From assembly GCA_012514965.1 (NCBI GenBank), contig JAAYZH010000190.1:1-13044 (forward strand): a DNA stretch of 13,044 nucleotides, written 5' to 3'. Origin of the DNA: Clostridiaceae bacterium. Its GTDB lineage: Bacteria; Bacillota; Clostridia; Saccharofermentanales; Fastidiosipilaceae. The position numbers and the translations under genes are program-made. The notes beneath the pieces were generated by a model. That model ran no database searches and had not been told where the DNA came from. It worked only from the letters and a program-made list of their open reading frames with translations. Of this stretch, positions 1 through 7,122 are shown one piece after another; within the stretch, counting starts at the first letter, position 1, and each line of letters begins with the position of its first letter.

Positions 1-143
1 CAGCCGACCTGGCCTTCGAGGCCAAACGTCAGCGCTTCATCAAAGACCGCCAGCGCACGCGTCTGGCCCTTCATCGCGCTTTCCTCATCGGTATCCTCAT
101 CACACTCGTTCTCTTGGTCATCGCGATCCTGAGCGGCAAATAA
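1..143 (+). CDS. 3' end of an unidentified small or C-terminally anchored membrane protein
   Basis: Only the last 46 codons are inside the window, reading from base 3 to a TAA at 141-143. The visible protein is a very basic stretch (KRQRFIKDRQRTR) followed by about 22 hydrophobic residues rich in L, I and V, and it ends SGK. This indicates a C-terminal membrane helix with a positively charged flank that would face the cytoplasm. The frame has no stop in the visible part and its codon use looks like real coding sequence. I do not recognise the family, and the function cannot be judged from this fragment. It is the only + strand gene here and converges on rpmB; no strong terminator of its own follows. 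Confidence 0.7.
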   Translation, partial: ADLAFEAKRQRFIKDRQRTRLALHRAFLIGILITLVLLVIAILSGK

Positions 144-226
144 ACGATTCTGTTTACGGAGGCTTACGGAAGCGAACGCAAGGCAGCGACTGCTAAGCAG
201 CAAATTCCATGGCTGCGAATGCGCAC

Positions 227-259
227 AAAAAAAGCTGTCCGAAATCACTCGGCCAGCTT
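227..259 (-). terminator. Rho-independent terminator of rpmB
   Basis: Read on the - strand, AAGCTG pairs with CAGCTT and the inner CCGA pairs with TCGG across one G.A mismatch. A run of seven or eight T follows immediately. It lies 26 bases past the rpmB stop. The + strand side lacks a T run, so it should mainly serve rpmB rather than the convergent gene ending at 143. Confidence 0.85.
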
Positions 260-285
260 AAATCCCCGACATCGTTTACGATTGT

Positions 286-483
286 TTACGCTCTAACGAC
301 CGCACCGGAACGGAGGCAACTTGTGCAAACACTCATCGTCTGCGGAGTGCCGTTCTTAATTACATGAACTCTACGCACATTTGCTCTCTGCTTGGTCTTC
401 GCGCGACGCGAAACCTGAGAACGAGTAATGCTGATATGACGTGCAGAGAAAATACTCTTGTCACAAATATCACACTTGGCCAT
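286..483 (-). CDS. rpmB: 50S ribosomal protein L28
   Basis: This 65-residue protein is a component of the large ribosomal subunit. It begins MAKCDICDKS and ends CTSCLRSGAVVRA, both characteristic of bacterial L28, with the central NGTPQTMSVC segment between them. Cysteines 4, 7, 53 and 56 form two CxxC pairs, so this is the zinc-binding (C+) form rather than the zinc-independent form used in zinc starvation. The length is normal for Firmicutes. The start is fixed by a strong AAGGAGGT ribosome binding site (491-497) at normal spacing. The gene appears monocistronic, with its own sigma-A-type promoter at 526-554 and a clear terminator at 227-259. Confidence 0.97.
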   Translation of the reverse strand: MAKCDICDKSIFSARHISITRSQVSRRAKTKQRANVRRVHVIKNGTPQTMSVCTSCLRSGAVVRA

Positions 484-525
484 ATGTACACCTCCTTGTG
501 AAGTCTAATAAAACGTGCAGGCAAT

Positions 526-554
526 ACTTTAGCACAGGGCGATTGATTTTTCAA
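526..554 (-). promoter_or_regulatory. Promoter of rpmB
   Basis: On the - strand TTGAAA (549-554) is separated by 17 bases from TAAAGT (526-531), and TGTGC immediately precedes the -10 box, giving an extended -10. The predicted start near 519 leaves a leader of roughly 35 bases before the rpmB start codon. Confidence 0.65.
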
Positions 555-634
555 GCGTTTTTCTCACCTGTCATCCGAAATTTACATGAATTCCGGCCAA
601 CTTCCTGCACATGCGCGGTTTATACCCTGAAAAC

Positions 635-1018
635 CTACCAAATCACACACATTGCGATGGCCAGGTCGGCCTCATGGCTGAGGCTGAGGCTGCTGTCGGT
701 AAAACCCGCGTCGGCAAAGCGCTGCTCTGTACTGCCACTTAACTTGTAGTGAGGCTCACCGGATTCGCCGCGTGCAACCTCGATCTCCCTAAGATTTACG
801 CCGCCGGCAATCCCGGTGCCGAGGGCTTTGGCCAAGGCTTCTTTGGCCGCAAAACGGGCCGCCAACGAACCCCAGCGCCAGCCCGCATCTCCCTCGCTCC
901 GACAATCATCCAGCTCCGCCGCAGTACAGAAACGAGCCAGAAATGCCTCTCCGCGGCGTGCGAAAGCCTCTTCGATACGCGAGATCTTCACCATGTCCAC
1001 ACCATTGCGCAGCCTCAT
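635..1018 (-). CDS. acpS: Holo-[acyl-carrier-protein] synthase
   Basis: AcpS transfers the 4'-phosphopantetheine arm of coenzyme A to a serine of apo-acyl carrier protein, making it active for fatty acid synthesis in the cytoplasm. The 127 residues fit the AcpS family (about 118-130). The N-terminal GVDMVKISRI carries the metal-binding Asp8, the FAAKEALAKALGTGI block (56-70) carries Glu60, and the C-terminal LSLSHEADLAIA (111-122) is the expected final strand. I chose the ATG at 1018, four bases after the stop of the helicase loader gene. It has GGGGAG at suitable spacing and matches where AcpS proteins begin. The frame stays open upstream to 1135, but that part overlaps dnaI and has no AcpS-like sequence. 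It is the last gene of the DnaD-DnaI operon. No convincing terminator lies between its TAG and the rpmB promoter. Confidence 0.95.
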   Translation of the reverse strand: MRLRNGVDMVKISRIEEAFARRGEAFLARFCTAAELDDCRSEGDAGWRWGSLAARFAAKEALAKALGTGIAGGVNLREIEVARGESGEPHYKLSGSTEQRFADAGFTDSSLSLSHEADLAIAMCVIW

Positions 1019-1022
1019 GGCA

Positions 1023-2042
1023 TTACTCCCCGCGGCCTTTGCGAAGACGCAAATCATCTCCCAAAAACGGCAGAATCGCGAAACGCTCCAGAATTCGGGA
1101 CAAGAGCCGCTCGTCGTAGTGTTTACCGACATCACGAAGATTCATGTTCGACGTCAGAATCGTCTGGCGTCCGCGAATCTTGCGCTGTTGCAGCAGCATC
1201 ATCAGTTCACTCAAGGGCTCAGGCAGCAGCCGCGCCTGCACGCCGAAATCATCCAGGATCAGCAGATCGGCATCCAGGAGGAGGTCGTACGCACCTTCCG
1301 CCTCGGCCAAAGCCTCCGGCTTCGCGCCAAAACTTCGCTGGAGTGTGCGGTAGCGGGAAACCAGTTCTTCAAACTGCAACATCGTCAGGAGCAAGGCAAT
1401 CCGCCCCTGATCAAGCAGCGCATTCGCAATGCAGGAGGCCAAATAGGTCTTGCCTGTCCCGGGCTGACCGGTGAAGTATAGATTGTGCTCCGGCTTCGGG
1501 AAGTCCTCCACAAAGCGCTGCGCAATCTTGAGGTTCTGTTCCATTTGGCGGCGGGGACTCGTGCGTCCATTCGCCAGCTGCACCGGCGTGTCTGAAAAAA
1601 CCGTGAGAGAATAGTTCGCGAAACTGGCCGTGGCTTCCGGGAGATAGCCGCTGATTTCGCGTTGCAGAACCCCTCGCAAGGTCTCTGCATAGCAAGCCGG
1701 ACAAGGCTCTCCGTCCAGAGTCGCCCCTCTGTCCTGGCAAGTGGGACACTCGTACTGCGCCGCTGCCAGGGCCTCTTCATCCAGGCCGAGCTGCTGCAGG
1801 CGCTGCTCCAGCTGCTCTTCCTTCGCCTCCAGGTCTTCATCCAGTTCATCCGGCCGCGAGCCCGGCGTCGTCAAGGCGCTTAGCTTCGCCCAACGAGCCT
1901 CCTGTACTGCCCTGTCGGCCAAAGCCAGGTCCTCATGCTCTGCCAGATACGCAGCCCTGGCCACATCCGCACGCAAGCTCGCGCGCAGGCGACGCTCCTC
2001 AAAAATTGTGCGTACTTCTCTCAATAGACTTTCGCGGCTCAC
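1023..2042 (-). CDS. dnaI: DnaI/DnaC-type AAA+ helicase loader
   Basis: This AAA+ ATPase of 339 residues would load the replicative helicase at origins or restart sites. Visible elements in order are: a charged, probably helical N-terminus with a Glu/Leu-rich stretch (about 65-95); a CPTC...CPAC zinc module (99-117), matching the zinc-binding N-terminal domain known in Bacillus DnaI; Walker A GQPGTGKT (192-199); Walker B LLILDDFG (260-267); a sensor-1-like TSNM (297-300); and the arginine-finger region DERLLSR (310-316). The start codon is GTG, which overlaps the upstream stop as GTGA and is preceded by AAGGAGG (2047-2053), a sign of translational coupling. DnaC, DnaI and IstB belong to one family, but the operon with a DnaD-domain protein and the absence of transposase genes argue for the replication role. 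A strict DnaI or DnaC label is less certain than the family. Confidence 0.92.
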   Translation of the reverse strand: MSRESLLREVRTIFEERRLRASLRADVARAAYLAEHEDLALADRAVQEARWAKLSALTTPGSRPDELDEDLEAKEEQLEQRLQQLGLDEEALAAAQYECPTCQDRGATLDGEPCPACYAETLRGVLQREISGYLPEATASFANYSLTVFSDTPVQLANGRTSPRRQMEQNLKIAQRFVEDFPKPEHNLYFTGQPGTGKTYLASCIANALLDQGRIALLLTMLQFEELVSRYRTLQRSFGAKPEALAEAEGAYDLLLDADLLILDDFGVQARLLPEPLSELMMLLQQRKIRGRQTILTSNMNLRDVGKHYDERLLSRILERFAILPFLGDDLRLRKGRGE

Positions 2043-3058
2043 GATTCCTCCTTCGCCTCTCCAGCTGTGTCTTTCTCATCCAAAAGCGCAAAACGATAAA
2101 ACTGATTCAGGTAACTATCATCATAGTCCCGTTGCTGGTGGTTGTCTCGCGAATCACTTCGCTTCGCGGCAGCACTGCGGCGCTGTCCCTGCTTCTGCCG
2201 GGCATTGTTCTCCTCAACATTGCGCGCCTCTTCCGTCGTCCGGATCCCGGCCTCATGCCATCCACTCAAAATCTTATCGAAATAATTCAAGTTCGGATCC
2301 GAAAGCCGCACCGCATGGCGGAGCGCCAGCTCTATCGTAGAGAAATCATAGGCATACACGACCACCCACTTCTCGATCAGGTCAATGTCGTACTCCGTGA
2401 TCTTCTTATTCAACTTCTTGCCGATCTGCTGCGCAATCAAGCGAACCTTCTTGTTCTCATCCTTGTACTTGCTCAACTCCATAAAGCTGCGAATCCCGTG
2501 CTTGCTGTAGTCCTCGGCAACTTTATTGAGGTAATTGGGCCCATTGAGCACATTGCGCTGGGCTGCATCCACAAACATCTGATAAACCACGCTGGGCTCA
2601 AACTGATAGCGGTCAAACCAGCTGTCAATCGCCTGGTACCACGCGGGCCCCATCAGGCCATGAAAATACGTGTCATTGATGCTGCTAATCAAGCTGCTGC
2701 GTTCCTTATGCTGCGCGTTGCGATCCACCGACTCCTTCATCGGCACAGCAGTAAGGCGACGGTAGAATCGGTCCAAAGCCTGCCTCTTAAGGTCCAGAAG
2801 GACAAAGGCCGAAAAGTCACTCTCTGTCGCAACGATATTCTGCCCCGCCAGCTCGCAAATCGCGGCCTTGAAATCCTCCACCTCCAGGCCAAGAGCCTGG
2901 CGGACGGGCTTGCTGCTCACCTTGCGGTCATGCGACATGTGAAGGGACGCCATTAAGTATACCTTGATAGATATATGGCTCAAGGCTGGCATATAGTCGG
3001 TAATAAAAACATCCGGTATCTGGGTGTCGTTCAAAAATACATCAGAGATGTCTTGCAT
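2039..3058 (-). CDS. DnaD-domain replication initiation protein
   Basis: The protein has 339 residues. DnaD/DnaB-family proteins of Firmicutes bind and remodel DNA and help recruit the helicase-loader complex. The first 120 residues resemble the winged-helix N-terminal part of this family (for example SHISIKVYLMASLHMSHDRKVS). Two DnaD-type helical domains follow. The first ends NYLNKVAEDYSKHGIRS (175-191) and the second NYFDKILSGWHEAGIRT (258-274); the second is close to the usual YIxxILxxW signature. After residue 280 comes a Gln/Arg-rich, probably disordered linker, then a short tail motif (YDDSYLNQFYRFALLDEKD). The ATG at 3058 has GGAGG just upstream, and the stop overlaps the helicase loader start by four bases. 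It heads the operon, with a promoter at 3100-3108. It could be annotated as DnaD or as the clostridial counterpart of DnaB; sequence alone does not decide. Confidence 0.9.
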   Translation of the reverse strand: MQDISDVFLNDTQIPDVFITDYMPALSHISIKVYLMASLHMSHDRKVSSKPVRQALGLEVEDFKAAICELAGQNIVATESDFSAFVLLDLKRQALDRFYRRLTAVPMKESVDRNAQHKERSSLISSINDTYFHGLMGPAWYQAIDSWFDRYQFEPSVVYQMFVDAAQRNVLNGPNYLNKVAEDYSKHGIRSFMELSKYKDENKKVRLIAQQIGKKLNKKITEYDIDLIEKWVVVYAYDFSTIELALRHAVRLSDPNLNYFDKILSGWHEAGIRTTEEARNVEENNARQKQGQRRSAAAKRSDSRDNHQQRDYDDSYLNQFYRFALLDEKDTAGEAKEES

Positions 3059-3099
3059 CTATAGCCTCCAAGCTTCAAAAACGGAAAGTCAGGACCTAA

Positions 3100-3108
3100 A
3101 TTATAGCA
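3100..3108 (-). promoter_or_regulatory. Extended -10 promoter of the DnaD-DnaI-acpS operon
   Basis: The - strand reads TGCTATAAT, a perfect -10 box with a TGn extension. No good -35 box sits at 16-18 bases; the nearest TTGAGC is only 14 bases away. The predicted start near 3093 leaves about 35 bases to the ATG at 3058. Confidence 0.65.
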
Positions 3109-3163
3109 TAGCCGCCGTAGCTCAATGCTCGCGATTTAGCAAAGATCCGCACGAACTGGAGAG

Positions 3164-3231
3164 GACGGTTGAAGGAGCCGTCAGGATGGATCGGCGGGGC
3201 GGCGGGGCGGAGCCGCCAGGATGGAGCGGCG
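3164..3231. repeat. Two tandem 35-bp-spaced hairpin units with a G-rich spacer
   Basis: Two 23-base segments, 3174-3196 and 3209-3231, match at 21 of 23 positions and are 35 bases apart. Each contains the right arm of a hairpin followed by AGGATGGA. The stems are GACGG (3164-3168) with CCGTC (3178-3182), and GGCGG (3201-3205) with CCGCC (3213-3217). The second base pair of the stem changes from A-T to G-C between units, so pairing is kept. The spacer holds a tandem GGCGGGGC duplication (3193-3208). The arrangement suggests an intergenic repetitive palindromic element, but the family is not identified. Confidence 0.6.
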
Positions 3232-3292
3232 TACAGCGGCGAATGTTGCCATTTTCAGGGGCGGTTTTTCGGGGGCCTCGCCTGCTGCTTGG

Positions 3293-3306
3293 AATATTGC
3301 AATATT
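3293..3306. repeat. 14-bp perfect palindrome
   Basis: AATATTGCAATATT reads the same on both strands and is an AT-rich island inside otherwise GC-rich sequence. It could be a dimeric regulator site or part of the neighbouring repeat element. No promoter is recognisable beside it. Confidence 0.4.
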
Positions 3307-3393
3307 TGTCCACTATCTCCGCCCGCACTCCATTACCTCCTCCTACCACCACCCCCAAACACACCCCCACAAAAACGCCTTCTCACTACAACC

Positions 3394-3423
3394 AAAAAGG
3401 GTCGGGCAAAACGCCTGGCCCTT
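3394..3423. repeat. Terminator-like hairpin, near-copy of the PFOR terminator
   Basis: The 30 bases match the PFOR terminator 30-mer at 3467-3496 in 25 positions. As + strand RNA, AAGGGUCGGGC pairs with GCCUGGCCCUU over 11 pairs including two G-U. As - strand RNA the two wobble pairs become mismatches, but five T follow. It may act as a back-up terminator behind PFOR or be a decayed duplicate. Confidence 0.5.
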
Positions 3424-3465
3424 CTCTTTCCTTCTCCCTACTCATACCATGTCTCGCCACAATCG

Positions 3466-3496
3466 AAAAAAGGGCCGGGGGAAACCCCCGGCCCTT
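3466..3496 (-). terminator. Rho-independent terminator of the PFOR gene
   Basis: On the - strand GGGCCGGGGG and CCCCCGGCCC form a perfect ten-pair stem around a TTT loop, extended by A-T pairs and followed by six T. It starts 20 bases after the PFOR stop codon. Confidence 0.95.
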
Positions 3497-3516
3497 AGCG
3501 GATCAATTAAGATTGC

Positions 3517-6500
3517 TTACTTGTCCGTGAGCTTGTTGGCGTAGCTCTGATAACGCTCATCGGCGTAGCCTTTGGCCTTGGCAAACATTCCGTCGACGAC
3601 TTCCTTGTCGTACTTCTTGTACAGGGAGTTGTAACGTACTTCGCCCTTCAGGAATTCGACGTAGTCGCCGGTCGGCTCCTTGGAGTCGAGCTGGAAGGGG
3701 TTCTTGCCTTCATCAGCCAGACGAGGATCGAAGCGATACAGGTGCCAGTAGCCGCACTCGACGGCCTGCTTCTCGCGGGCTTGACCGTTCTTCATGCCGC
3801 CCTTGATACCGTGGTTGATACAAGGTGCGTAGGCGATGACTAGGGAAGGTCCGTTGTAGGATTCAGCTTCCTTGATTGCCTTGAGGGTCTGGGCCTGGCT
3901 GGCGCCCATCGCGATCTGCGCGACGTAGACATAGCCGTAGCTCATGGCCATCATGCCGAGGTCCTTCTTCCTGACAGCCTTGCCGCCGGCAGCGAATTCG
4001 GCGATAGCACTGAAAGGAGTTGCCTTGGAAGCCTGACCGCCAGTATTCGAGTACACTTCGGTATCGAAGACCAGAACGTTGACGTTTTCGCCGGTTGCCA
4101 GGACGTGGTCCAGGCCGCCGTAGCCGATGTCATAGGCCCAGCCGTCGCCGCCGAAGATCCAGGTGGAGCGGGTGGCGAGATAGTCTTTGACTGTGAGGAT
4201 CTGGTCGACCAGAGCTTGTGTTGCTTCATTCTCGGGCTTGTAGGCTTCGAGGAGGGCAACCAGGCTGTCGGAAGCGGCGATATTGGTCTCGCCGTCGTTC
4301 TTGGTCTCTTCCCATTTGGTGATGGCAGCTGCGAGTTCTTCGCTGGCGTTTGCCTTCAGCTCTTCGAGCTGGGCGGCACCGCGGTTGCGAAGCTGCTTAT
4401 AACCCAGGTGGAGACCCAGACCATGCTCAGCGTTGTCTTCGAAGAGGGAGTTCGCCCATGTCGGACCTCTGCCGTTTTCGTCAACGGTGTAAGGCTGAGA
4501 AGGTGCGGAACCGCCCCAGATGGAGGAACAGCCGGTCGCATTGGAAATCTGCATGCGGTTGCCGAAGAGCTGGGTGACGAGCTTCGCGTAAGGAGTCTCG
4601 CCGCAGCCTGCGCAAGCGCCGCTGAATTCGAGGTAAGGTCTGCTGAACTGAGTGCCCTTGACGGCCTTGGTGCCCATCGGGTTTTCTTTGGTCGGCAGCT
4701 TGATGAAGTAGTCCCAGTTGGCGGCTTGCTCCATCTCGTCTTCGATCGGCTTCATGACCAGAGCCTTCTCCTTCGAGGGGCAGGTGGCGGCGCAGGAGCC
4801 GCAGCCTGTACAGTCGAGGACAGAGATCTGGATACGGAACTGCTGGTTGTCATAAGGCTTCATGCCCTTGAGAACGGTTGCGCCTTCAGGAGCATTGGCA
4901 GCTTCTTCGTCTGTGACGAGGAAGGGGCGAATGACTGCATGCGGGCAGACGTATGCGCACTGGTTGCACTGGATACAATTCTCAGGAATCCAATGAGGAA
5001 CGATCGAGGAGATACCGCGTTTCTCGTACTTGGCAGTATCCTGAGGCAGGGTGCCGTCGACGTTGTCGAGGAATGCGCTGACAGGGAGGCTGTCGCCGAG
5101 CTGAGCGTTCATGACGTCGGCTACGTTCTTGACCCAATCCGGTACTTCGCGGACTACGGGTGCACCGTCTTCTGCATTTGCCCATTCAGCTGGGACGTCG
5201 ATCTGCACGATGTTATCCACACCGGCGTCGATGGCGGCGTAGTTCATCTTGACGATATCTTCGCCCTTGCTGCCGTAGGACTTCAAAGCGGCTTTCTTCA
5301 TGTAGTCAGCGGCTGCTTCGGCAGGGATGATGTTCGAGAGCTTGAAGAAGGCAGACTGCATGACCGTATTGGTACGGTTGCCGAGTCCGATTTCTGCTGC
5401 GATGCGGACAGCGTCGATGGTGTAGAACTTGATGCCGTTCTTTGCCATGAAACGCTTGTACTTCGCGGGGAGGTGCTCGCCGACTTCTTCGGGCGACCAG
5501 TTGCAATTCAGCAGGAAGGTACCGCCCTTCTTGAGGGCTGCGAGCATGTCGTACTTATCGACATAGGCCTGGTTCGAGCAGGAAACAAAGTCAGCTGCGT
5601 TGACCAGATAGGTGGCGCGGATCGGCTCATCGCCGAAGCGGAGGTCAGAGATGGTGACGCCGCCGGACTTCTTCGAGTCATAGGTGAAGTAGGCTTGTAC
5701 GTATTTGTCCGTGTGATCACCGATAATCTTGATGGAGTTCTTGTTCGCGCCGACGGTACCGTCAGAACCCAGACCCCAGAAGCGGCAGGCAACTGTAGAA
5801 GGTGTAGCGGTTTCGATATGCTCGTCAGACAGCAGCGAAGTGTGTGTGACATCGTCCACGATAGAGATCGTGAAGCCGTTCTTAGGCTCAGCGGACTCGA
5901 GGTTCTTCACGACTGCGTAGATATCGTCAGGAGTAGTGTTCTTGGATGCCAGACCATAACGGCCGCCTACGATTACTGGAGCGTTCTCTACACCGTGGAA
6001 GGCGTGGATGACGTCGAGGTAGAGGGGCTCGCCGGGGGCACCGGGCTCTTTAGTACGATCGAGGACAGCGATTCTCTTGCAGGTCGCGGGGATTGCGGCG
6101 CGGAGTTTCTCTTCGACGAACGGGCGATAGAGGTGCACGTTTACGAGACCGACCTTGTGGCCATTGGCATTCAGGTAGTCGATGGTTTCGCTAATGGTGT
6201 CGCAGACGGAACCCATGGCGATCATGACATGCTCGGCAGCCGGGTCACCGTAGTAATTGAAGAGATTATACTCGCGGCCGGTCAGTTTGGAGATCTCGGC
6301 CATGTAGTTCTCGACAATACCGGGGACGGCGTCGTAGTAGACATTCTGTGCTTCACGGTTCTGGAAGAAGACGTCGGAGTTCTGAGCGGAACCACGCAGG
6401 TTACCGGCTGTAGGGGACAATCCGCGGTCACGGAAAGCCTGAATGGCGTCCATGTCGACGAGTTTGGCCAAATCAGCATAGTCCATGACTTCGATCTTCT

Positions 6501-7047
6501 GGATCTCGTGCGAGGTACGGAAGCCGTCAAAGAAATTGATGAAAGGCACGCGGCCCTTGATGGCGGAAAGATGCGCTACGGCGGTCAGGTCTGTGGTCTC
6601 CTGGACGTTGGCGGAAGCCAGCATCGCGAGCCCGGCCTGACGACAAGCCATGACGTCCGAATGGTCACCAAAGATCGAAAGGGCATGTGTAGCGAGGGTA
6701 CGGGCCGATACGTTGAAGACGGCCGGCAAGAGCTCACCGGCGATCTTGTAGAGGTTTGGCAGCATCAGGAGCAGACCCTGAGATGCGGTGTAAGTAGTGG
6801 TCAAAGCACCGACGTTCAAGGAACCATGTACGGTACCTGCAGCACCACCTTCGGATTGAAGCTCGACGACATTTACGGTCTGGCCGAAAATATTCTTACG
6901 TCCGGCTTGCGCCCACTGATCTGTAACGTCCGCCATTGTTGAAGAAGGCGTAATCGGATAGATTCCCGCAACTTCGGTAAAGGCGTAGCTAGTATATGCA
7001 GCGGCGGTATTGCCATCAATGGTCATATACTTCTTCTCTTTTGCCAT
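3517..7047 (-). CDS. nifJ: Pyruvate:ferredoxin (flavodoxin) oxidoreductase, single-chain
   Basis: PFOR converts pyruvate and CoA to acetyl-CoA and CO2, passing electrons to ferredoxin; it is the main pyruvate-oxidising step of clostridial fermentation. The 1176 residues match the homodimeric type. The N-terminal domain has YPITPSSTMAD (30-40), QSEGGA (around Glu66) and SARTLATHALSIFGDHSD (114-131). A two-cluster ferredoxin domain follows, with CIQCNQCAYVCP near 690 and CTGCGSCAATCP near 750. The third cluster is ligated by CAGCGETPY, NATGCSS and YAPCINHG, the four-cysteine set known from the Desulfovibrio africanus enzyme. The thiamine diphosphate motif is GGDGWAYDIGYGG near 965. I chose the ATG at 7047, because AAGGAG (7056-7061) sits eight bases before it; a GTG at 7056 overlaps that site. 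It is monocistronic, with a structured leader and a strong terminator. Confidence 0.97.
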   Translation of the reverse strand: MAKEKKYMTIDGNTAAAYTSYAFTEVAGIYPITPSSTMADVTDQWAQAGRKNIFGQTVNVVELQSEGGAAGTVHGSLNVGALTTTYTASQGLLLMLPNLYKIAGELLPAVFNVSARTLATHALSIFGDHSDVMACRQAGLAMLASANVQETTDLTAVAHLSAIKGRVPFINFFDGFRTSHEIQKIEVMDYADLAKLVDMDAIQAFRDRGLSPTAGNLRGSAQNSDVFFQNREAQNVYYDAVPGIVENYMAEISKLTGREYNLFNYYGDPAAEHVMIAMGSVCDTISETIDYLNANGHKVGLVNVHLYRPFVEEKLRAAIPATCKRIAVLDRTKEPGAPGEPLYLDVIHAFHGVENAPVIVGGRYGLASKNTTPDDIYAVVKNLESAEPKNGFTISIVDDVTHTSLLSDEHIETATPSTVACRFWGLGSDGTVGANKNSIKIIGDHTDKYVQAYFTYDSKKSGGVTISDLRFGDEPIRATYLVNAADFVSCSNQAYVDKYDMLAALKKGGTFLLNCNWSPEEVGEHLPAKYKRFMAKNGIKFYTIDAVRIAAEIGLGNRTNTVMQSAFFKLSNIIPAEAAADYMKKAALKSYGSKGEDIVKMNYAAIDAGVDNIVQIDVPAEWANAEDGAPVVREVPDWVKNVADVMNAQLGDSLPVSAFLDNVDGTLPQDTAKYEKRGISSIVPHWIPENCIQCNQCAYVCPHAVIRPFLVTDEEAANAPEGATVLKGMKPYDNQQFRIQISVLDCTGCGSCAATCPSKEKALVMKPIEDEMEQAANWDYFIKLPTKENPMGTKAVKGTQFSRPYLEFSGACAGCGETPYAKLVTQLFGNRMQISNATGCSSIWGGSAPSQPYTVDENGRGPTWANSLFEDNAEHGLGLHLGYKQLRNRGAAQLEELKANASEELAAAITKWEETKNDGETNIAASDSLVALLEAYKPENEATQALVDQILTVKDYLATRSTWIFGGDGWAYDIGYGGLDHVLATGENVNVLVFDTEVYSNTGGQASKATPFSAIAEFAAGGKAVRKKDLGMMAMSYGYVYVAQIAMGASQAQTLKAIKEAESYNGPSLVIAYAPCINHGIKGGMKNGQAREKQAVECGYWHLYRFDPRLADEGKNPFQLDSKEPTGDYVEFLKGEVRYNSLYKKYDKEVVDGMFAKAKGYADERYQSYANKLTDK

Positions 7048-7059
7048 TTTATACACTCC

Positions 7060-7122
7060 TTATTGTGAATTGATCTCCGGGATGACCGGAGCATTTTCCA
7101 TATTATCTAAAAAAGAGGACAT
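7060..7122 (-). CDS. Candidate 20-residue leader peptide upstream of PFOR
   Basis: A short ORF reads ATG at 7122 to TAA at 7060-7062 and encodes MSSFLDNMENAPVIPEINSQ. AGAGGA (7128-7133) lies five bases before its ATG. Its stop codon abuts the AAGGAG of PFOR, ending 12 bases before the PFOR start, a spacing compatible with coupled translation. The start codon lies in the apical loop of the leader hairpin at 7102-7145, and its ribosome binding site is in the hairpin's 5' arm. There is no run of a single amino acid codon as in classical attenuators. It may be a regulatory upstream ORF or chance; I do not recognise the peptide. Confidence 0.35.
   Translation of the reverse strand: MSSFLDNMENAPVIPEINSQ
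7075..7091 (-). promoter_or_regulatory. Leader hairpin 2 of the PFOR mRNA
   Basis: CTCCGG and CCGGAG form a perfect six-pair stem around a five-base loop. No T run follows, so it is not a terminator. It sits 13 bases upstream of the PFOR ribosome binding site and leaves that site free. Confidence 0.5.

Larger units (their letters stand above)
3109..3465. other. Non-coding interval with G-rich repeats and hairpins
   Basis: This interval lies between the DnaD operon promoter and the PFOR terminator. Open frames through it are short, low in complexity and lack ribosome binding sites, so I call no gene. It holds the paired hairpin units at 3164-3231, a palindrome at 3293-3306, a strongly strand-asymmetric stretch at 3311-3392 (almost no G on the + strand), and a terminator-like hairpin at 3394-3423. 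Confidence 0.6.

Noticed and set aside
571..598. Possible acpS terminator (CCGAAATT...AATTCCGG inverted repeat)
   Set aside because: The stem is imperfect and AT-rich, and no T run follows on the - strand. It is too weak to call.
635..1135. A longer acpS starting at 1135
   Set aside because: The extra 39 residues overlap the helicase loader gene and do not resemble AcpS. The ATG at 1018 has a ribosome binding site and gives the normal family length.
3111..3197. A tRNA-like stretch (GCCGCCG TAGCTCAAT ... CGGCGG)
   Set aside because: The D arm does not close, there is no recognisable anticodon arm, and no TTCRA-type T loop or CCA end is present. The acceptor-like pairing comes from G-rich repeats.
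3122..3544. Several open frames of 82-168 codons between the DnaD operon and PFOR
   Set aside because: They consist of repeat-derived, Pro/Arg/Gly/Ser-rich low-complexity translation, have no ribosome binding sites, and run into the terminator hairpin.
4105..6942. A 945-codon open frame on the + strand antisense to PFOR
   Set aside because: It is an exact shadow of the PFOR gene, produced by its biased codon use. The translation has no recognisable motif, is oddly rich in Val, Asp and Gly, and lacks a supported start site.
7054..7056. GTG start for PFOR at 7056
   Set aside because: This GTG overlaps the AAGGAG site itself, while the ATG at 7047 is at ideal spacing and gives the usual N-terminus.
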